A stretch of DNA of 64,000 nucleotides from the NCBI RefSeq assembly GCF_005239225.2, contig NC_133301.1, forward strand, positions 1,679,001 to 1,743,000, in the 5' to 3' direction. The position numbers and the translations under genes were made by a program. The notes under the pieces are model-generated. The model was not told where the DNA came from. It ran no database searches and worked only from the letters and a program-made list of their open reading frames with translations. The stretch is from Populus alba (taxonomy: Eukaryota > Streptophyta > Magnoliopsida > Malpighiales > Salicaceae). Each line of letters opens with the position of its first letter. Positions within the stretch are counted from its first letter, which is position 1. Positions 59,976 through 64,000 of the stretch are shown here, in pieces.

Positions 59976-62813
59976 GCTCTTAGTTTTCACATTTTACACC
60001 AACTCATTTTATAAAACTAATGACTTTACCAACTAATAAATGTAAATAACAGCTTCTTAGCTGCTCTCACTATTAAACTAACAGCCACAACTTGTAAATT
60101 CAAGTTTATAAATGTATTAGATTATTAGTTGGTAAAGATATTTATTTTATTATAAAAAAAACATACAAAACATAAAAAATTATTAAAAAAATTTTTTTGG
60201 AGTGCATACATGTTTAAATTTATAAACATGCAAAAATAAAACCCAAGAGAAACATACTTTCAACACAAATATAATAAAAATCATTAAGAACATGCATACT
60301 AAGCATATATTCAAACTTGCAATATATGTAAGATCAAAGTCCTAGCATGCATACTAATAATAAAATTAATAATATTTAAATCAAAATAAAAAAGGATATT
60401 TATTAAAATAATTTAAAGAAATGAAATTTTTGTTGTTTTCAATAATGAATATATTGTCCTTAATTAAATCTTTATTGCTCTTTACTTATGTAACTAGAAT
60501 GTTTACAATATATCTCTCAAGATTCCAACAACATCATCTAAGTTTAGATACATTTCTAAACGAGGTTTAGATTTGGAGGGAAAAAAAACAAAACATAAAA
60601 AAGAATAAAAACACTAAAAATAAAGTGAGAAAGAGTGAAAAAATATTAAAATTCAAGTTATAAACTCTTTCTTCATCCTAATTTTATAGTAAATTTTAAA
60701 AGTTAAATAATTAATAAGCATTAATCTTTACTATTATTAACTTTTGATTAAACACCATAGATCAAGAATTAAATTTAGAAAAAACAAGGGTTTTTAAGTA
60801 GAGAAACCAATGATTTTTTTAGATTAATTTCTTATCCATCCATAATTCATTTAAATCATGTTAATTAAACAAATTCCAAAACCTGATTAACTACCAATTA
60901 CAAGAGCCTTAATCATGCCATTATAATCACATGCAAAATATAACTATTGCTGCTACATCTAATACTTGCCACTGTTAAACCTACTATTTCTTCATTTGTA
61001 ACTTTAATATATATTATTAATGCCATAATAGGCTGTTTGAAATTCTAGGAATTGAATTTATTTCATAAGATTAAATAAATTTTTATGTTTGAAATATTTT
61101 TTAAAAGGTTAAATAACAACATTAATAGGGAATTTAAAAGGACAATTAAAAAGAAAGAATGAAGAAAAACTTGGATGGATTAGGCTGGTATGCTCTAAGC
61201 TTTGATTTCATGGAGTAGGTTTATGTTATATTTTATATGCAACAACATTATTAAATTTAGCCATTTCAATTACAAAATATTCATTTAGATGTATTATTGT
61301 TAATGACATGATTTTTTTTATTGTAATAGAGAATGCGAGTTTCATCAATTTATGAATGTTTCAATTTAATTTTTTTCATTTCATTGATGTTCATCCAATT
61401 AAGTTTGGATCAAGTTATTTTTGGTTTAATTAGATTACTAAAAACTTGGTTGGGCTAATTAAATTTTATTAAGTCAATGTCTAATCTGATTAGACTAAAA
61501 TCCTAACTCATTTAAAACTTGATTGGGTCAATCAAACTTTACTTGGTTAATGTCTTGAATTTCTTGAATCAACATGTTTAACTGAGCCATATAACTTTCC
61601 TTAGCAGTCATATATTCACATATTTTTTAATTTATTTATATTAGTGTGTGTTTGATATTATGATAGTTTTTAGAGTTGTAATTTTAAAAAACAGATTTAA
61701 AAAAGTTAAAAATTATATCCATACATCTTCATCAACCAACAATTAACAAATTTAAAATAAATAATATATTGGTGTTTCATCTAAAACAAAAATATCTTAA
61801 TTGATAATTTTATTAACAATGCTTACACCAGATTTTTCTCAAATTCTTTATAAATATTTATACCATGTTCAAGCCTATTGTCAAATGATTTTTTTTTTAT
61901 ATCAGATACATGTTATTCTGTCAATAATCACTAAACACTCGCAATAATTAGTCGGATAAGAAACAATTTGTTCTAACACAACACCATGGCTTCTGCAAAA
62001 TCCAGAATCAGATGACGAGAACATTTGAGTCTAAAAAAAATCATATTGTTCTCTAGCAGAAAGAGTTTGTATTTGCCCTTTACAATTAACTAATTATAAT
62101 TAGTAAATTCAGCGAGTTCAAAATTAAATGAAAATATCAGCAACAACTCGATTTATTAACCGCAGCAGCTAACTCTTGTATGCCAGCTTAGCTGGGCAAA
62201 TACCAGGGCAGCGAGTGAAACCAGAATATATCCTTCATGAGCCTCCATTGTAGAGGGAGCTAGCTTGTTCTTGGACCAAAACTATAAACTAGGGCACCAA
62301 GGGCGAAGATGTATGGTTATTGTGCTGAACACTCTTAAAAGAAAAACTAACTAAATTCAAGGTTGCAGATCACTCACCGGGGAAGGTTGCAGTTTGCAAA
62401 TATAATTTTTTTCGACCCAAATTAATGCACTGTTCTTTGTTCAAAGAGCTTTACTATGGTTTTAGGAGCACAAGAGTCGATGGAGAGGACCCTGTCGACG
62501 AGGGAAAGAAAAAGGAGGGGGTTGTCGGCACACCGTGACGGCGCCGAGCGTGAAAGTTGCATCTGGTGGTTGGGCGTGGATCGGAACGACTCCGAGAGAG
62601 AGAGAGACTAGGGTTAATGTTGCATGTAGTGGTTAATCCGGAGGTTGGAGGCTTAGTTTCGTGCATTTTATATATTAACTTGTAAAAAATCATAATTAAT
62701 TTTACATGAATTCACTTGATTTTTTAATTACGGGTTAAGACAATTTTAATCTAATTTTATTGCTTTTCAAGTTTTTAAAGTAAATTAGTAAGATAAGTAT
62801 ATGTTGACTTCAT

Positions 62814-63148
62814 AAAATTACTAATATTGTGATTTTAATAACATAGTGTATATAAAAGTGTGATTATAGTTATTTTTCAAATTATTTTTTATTTATGAAT
62901 ATTTCAAGATAATATATTTTTTTATTTTTAAAATAATTTTTGATATCAGTATATCATAATAATGAAAAAATATTAATTTAAAAATTACTAATATTGTGAT
63001 TTTAATAACATAGTTTATATAAAAGTGTGATTATGGTTGTTTTTCAAATTATTTTTATTTATAAATATTTTAAAATAATATATTTTTTATTTTTTAAAAA
63101 TAATTTTTGATATCAGTATATCAAAATAATTAAAAAATATATACAAAA
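62814..63148 (+). repeat. 167-bp tandem duplication of the AT-rich repeat
   Basis: The unit AAAATTACTAATATTGTGAT continues TTTAATAACATAGT and ends near TTGATATCAGTATATCA. It occurs at 62814-62980 and 62981-63148, with few differences outside A/T runs. Confidence 0.9.
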
Positions 63149-63405
63149 AATATTAATTTAAAATAAAAACATAAAAAAAATTTAATTTTTTTAAAATATA
63201 AAAATAAATTAACAACTCACAATCATTTGGTGTTATTGATGAAGGACAAAATAGATAGTATACAAGAAAAAGGAAAAATGCGTACTCCAAAAGCTTGAAA
63301 AAGTTGTGGAAAAAGGTCAGAACGCCTTTGCGTGCATTATTAATTTCATTTGGGACCAAAAGTCACGAAAGGCTTCATCATTCAGTTTCTTTTGTTCCTA
63401 TCCAA

Positions 63406-63462
<57 letters not shown>
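63406..63462. repeat. (AAT)n microsatellite
   Basis: About 19 uninterrupted AAT units. Likely to be length-variable. Confidence 0.97.
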
Positions 63463-63463
<1 letters not shown>

Positions 63464-64000
63464 TGTTGGGGATTTAAATATATAAATATGAAGGGATATT
63501 TGGTAGTGGGAAGCACGATTACAAGTTGTTTTATAGCAGCAATAATAGCGAATCAATTCTTAATTATTTATTTATAGAATTGAGTTTATCTTTGGATTCA
63601 TGTGAGTGGGCATGATTTGAATCTTATTTTATACTATTAAAAAAACCATATCTATAACAATTTATAATTAATATCACTTTTAAGCTTGGTTCAACTATCA
63701 ATTCTCAGTGTATAAAGAAGCGGGGAAAAACTTTATAAATAAATCAATTACATAAAACATATATATTGTAAACATGTTTTCAGGACAATGTCTAGGAATC
63801 TTAGAGGTTGTTTCACCTTCGGATATCACCGACATATGGTATTATAAATATTATGGTGACTTCGGATTTATATATGAAATATAATAAGATGATTTGTGAT
63901 GCAATATTAACTGTAAATATTTATTACTTTATAATTATTTAATAATATATCATAGTCTCTCTTTATAATTTAAATATTACCCTTTTCGATTATAAATCTT

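Larger units (their letters stand above)
58473..64000. other. DUF863-like gene upstream region and AT-rich terminal spacer
   Basis: About 58473-59170 holds the leader and promoter of the DUF863-like gene on minus, with less AT bias than the rest. From 59.2 to 62.1 kb the DNA is very AT-rich with two copies of the dispersed AT-rich family. A GC-richer patch at 62.45-62.64 kb (GACGGCGCCGAGCGTG) gives only a short minus ORF without family resemblance. From 62.8 kb a tandem AT-rich duplication and an AAT microsatellite follow. No gene is seen. Confidence 0.55.

Noticed and set aside
63295..63577. ORFs with poly-Asn or poly-Ile over the AAT repeat
   Set aside because: They are translations of a microsatellite.
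1..64000. CRISPR arrays, bacterial operons, rRNA genes, organelle insertions
   Set aside because: The window is eukaryotic nuclear DNA; no regularly spaced repeats, no rRNA-like sequence and no recognisable organelle segment were seen.

Overview
The window is nuclear DNA of a dicot plant. Its genes are split by many short GT-AG introns, its spacers are very AT-rich, it carries a plant microRNA156 hairpin, and its protein-coding genes look clearly plant-like. The tRNA-derived SINEs and a recurrent AT-rich repeat family resemble what I know from Salicaceae, so Populus or Salix is my best guess. That assignment is inference, not a database result.

Layout, left to right. TAF5, the WD40 subunit of TFIID, is on + at 535-6318 (19 coding exons, 675 aa). 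From about 6.3 to 13.7 kb I find no convincing coding gene, only hints of an unannotated transcript. A MIR156 locus lies on - with its hairpin at about 16.06-16.16 kb. From 17 to 28.9 kb there is AT-rich, repeat-bearing spacer with one SINE and several short tandem duplications. A PDS5C-like cohesin cofactor is on - at 28896-37262 (14 coding exons, 987 aa). From 37.3 to 44.6 kb the spacer holds a GC-rich SINE, a miniature LTR retrotransposon (TRIM) and a degenerate SINE. Non-phosphorylating NADP-GAPDH (GAPN/ALDH11A3) is on - at 44653-48688 (9 exons, 498 aa). A repeat-rich spacer with a 434-bp tandem duplication follows. An SDF2-like ER protein is on + at 52208-54638 (6 exons, 220 aa). A DUF863-like gene is on - at 55980-58472 (2 coding exons), apparently broken by two single-base homopolymer frameshifts. 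The last 5 kb is AT-rich spacer.

The genes are ordinary neighbours without a shared pathway: transcription initiation, chromosome cohesion, cytosolic NADPH supply, ER protein quality control and developmental timing by miR156. All five exon models were assembled by hand from splice sites and checked for continuous reading phase. Total coding lengths are multiples of three, except for the DUF863-like gene, which becomes one after removal of the two extra bases.

I found no multi-gene novel system. The observations most worth following are the GTG in an ideal start context upstream of SDF2, the two frameshifts, the TRIM element with recognisable PBS and paired LTRs, the MIR156 locus with a possible downstream spliced exon, and a duplicated SDF2 exon fragment.
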